Of a stretch of 6,785 nucleotides of DNA, positions 5,787 to 6,785 are shown piece by piece. The translations under genes were made by a program, and so were the position numbers. The notes under the pieces are model-generated. The model ran no database searches and had not been told where the DNA came from. It saw only the letters and a program-made list of their open reading frames with translations. The DNA is from Deltaproteobacteria bacterium (GTDB lineage Bacteria > SAR324 > NAC60-12), in NCBI GenBank assembly GCA_003541985.1, contig DPLM01000050.1, positions 1-6,785 of the forward strand, written 5' to 3'. Position 1 is the first letter of the stretch. Each line of letters begins with the position of its first letter.

Positions 5787-6785
5787 TTAAAAATAACTAA
5801 TATCACTTATAGTAATAGATCGAAAACCATAATTTGCGATAGGCATCTTACTTGGAAATGCATATTTGGAATTATTTATTAAATTATATACAGTTGGATC
5901 TTGCTCCTGCAATTTTGATTTTGTGTGCGGACACCACTCAGTTTGAGATTTCTGACGTCCAGCTTCAGAATCGTGCATACCAAAATTAGAACTAACTGCC
6001 CAATAAATATATTCTGTAATCATAGTTGCATAGTCAGCAGTAGTATCCTCATAAAAGTACCACGCTTTTTTTGAGCCTCTTACCTTACCTGCGTTAGCAC
6101 AGTCAGAATTGTTGTAAATCCAAGCACCATTTGTGAGCTGAGTTTGTTGCCCACCTCTGGCAACATCCATTGCCTTCGCAAGTAATGATGTTGATTCATT
6201 AGATTCACCAAATATTTCAGGATATACTTTAGAGTATCCAAATTGAGTAATTAAATGAAATATTTCTTCTACACTGGCGTCATGTTGATCTGCTGACTCG
6301 TAGTTGACAGTTGTTTCGAAAGCACCAAGTCCTGTGCTGCTACTGTCTAGTCCTAGTTTTTCCAAAGGCTCCATTGATATTTCTGATTCATCTAAATTAT
6401 ACATTGAAACAAAAGCTTCTAACTCATTTATCTTTTTTACGACACAAGTATTGTCAACTTTTCCATTTTCGTTATTATCAATGAGTTCTGCCATCACATT
6501 GGCGGCATGTATCAATTTATCTTCACTAACTCCAGTTGTTGCTAGAATATTTATACCAAAAACGCTTATCCCCTTAGTGAATCCAGATGATTTCGCAGTA
6601 GACAATGACAGCGTGTTACCTGATGTAAAATTCACATTCGAAACAGGAACGCTACTATAACTGCAACTGGTGGAAACAACTCCAATATTTTCACCGTTAC
6701 TATTTTCTCCCAAATCACCATCATTTAAAGTAATTGTAGAATTATCTTTCACAGTATTGTTGTCATTATTGATTGAACTATCTCT
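5787..6785 (-). CDS. Uncharacterised EExxH-motif protein, 5' end beyond the window
   Basis: The frame is open from the window edge to TAA 5787-5789 and gives 332 visible residues, numbered here from the edge codon 6783-6785. A GTG at 6750-6752 could be taken as the start. No Shine-Dalgarno precedes it, and the upstream codons continue the same Asn/Asp/Ser-rich linker, so the true start, probably with an export signal, lies outside the window. I see no family with a known reaction. Landmarks are an EF-hand-like loop DNNENGKVD (103-111), VEEIFHLITQFGY with EExxH at 173-177, AMDVARGG (205-212), a TEYIYW motif (257-262) and a VYNLINN stretch (from 299). I recall similar uncharacterised proteins with these AMDxARGG and TEYxYW blocks. 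Four cysteines (41, 114, 229, 285) are present. The same architecture recurs in the C-terminus of the C11 lipoprotein encoded 41 bases downstream. A metal-bound or metallopeptidase-like role is possible but inferred. The gene is noticeably more AT-rich than the left half of the window. Confidence 0.8.
   Translation of the reverse strand, partial: RDSSINNDNNTVKDNSTITLNDGDLGENSNGENIGVVSTSCSYSSVPVSNVNFTSGNTLSLSTAKSSGFTKGISVFGINILATTGVSEDKLIHAANVMAELIDNNENGKVDNTCVVKKINELEAFVSMYNLDESEISMEPLEKLGLDSSSTGLGAFETTVNYESADQHDASVEEIFHLITQFGYSKVYPEIFGESNESTSLLAKAMDVARGGQQTQLTNGAWIYNNSDCANAGKVRGSKKAWYFYEDTTADYATMITEYIYWAVSSNFGMHDSEAGRQKSQTEWCPHTKSKLQEQDPTVYNLINNSKYAFPSKMPIANYGFRSITISDISYF

Noticed and set aside
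6304..6660. 118-codon plus-strand frame with a hydrophobic middle
   Set aside because: It is fully antisense to the EExxH gene, whose motifs are shared with a second protein. The hydrophobic look is what complementing Asn/Asp/Glu codons produces.

Overview
The window comes from a bacterial chromosome, most likely a Gram-negative (proteobacteria-like) organism. The evidence is dense packing of codirectional genes, good Shine-Dalgarno sites, a type II lipoprotein signal with Ser at +2, and enzyme families common in proteobacteria. Base composition is moderate and becomes visibly more AT-rich towards the right end. No tRNA, rRNA, CRISPR array, insertion sequence or integrase is recognisable. The species cannot be named from the sequence alone.

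Left part (1-1168, all minus strand). Transcription runs right to left through three closely spaced genes: a 110-residue protein that looks like a small dimeric alpha/beta-barrel protein (836-1168), a class I SAM-dependent methyltransferase (153-785), and the start of a third gene whose first 30 codons (1-92) follow a strong ribosome binding site before the window ends. The spacings of 50 and 60 bases suggest one operon. A candidate promoter, a 10-base palindrome and two hairpins lie upstream of it, in the divergent region 1169-1436.

Middle (1437-2284, plus strand). A fumarylacetoacetate-hydrolase (FAH) family gene keeps its ribosome binding site, start and nearly all family motifs. It is broken by a one-base deletion near 1485 and three in-frame stop codons (1937, 1940, 2033). 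It appears to be a recently decayed pseudogene. It converges on the next gene across about 150 bases that hold one imperfect hairpin.

Right part (2437-6785, minus strand). Two genes 41 bases apart form a probable operon. The first (5787-6785) runs off the window edge at its 5' end and encodes an uncharacterised protein with an EF-hand-like loop and a Glu-Glu-x-x-His motif. The second (2437-5745) encodes a 1102-residue lipoprotein with a complete clostripain-type (peptidase C11) catalytic domain, an acidic linker, a basic Arg/Lys cluster, a middle region of probable beta structure, and a C-terminal domain of about 250 residues.

The most interesting observation is that this C-terminal domain resembles the neighbouring uncharacterised protein along most of its length. 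It shares the calcium-loop-like motif, the EExxH motif and a closing Val-Tyr-Asn motif in the same order and with similar spacing. The operon therefore carries one stand-alone copy and one protease-fused copy of the same domain. This suggests a cell-surface proteolytic or processing system, although its function is inference only.
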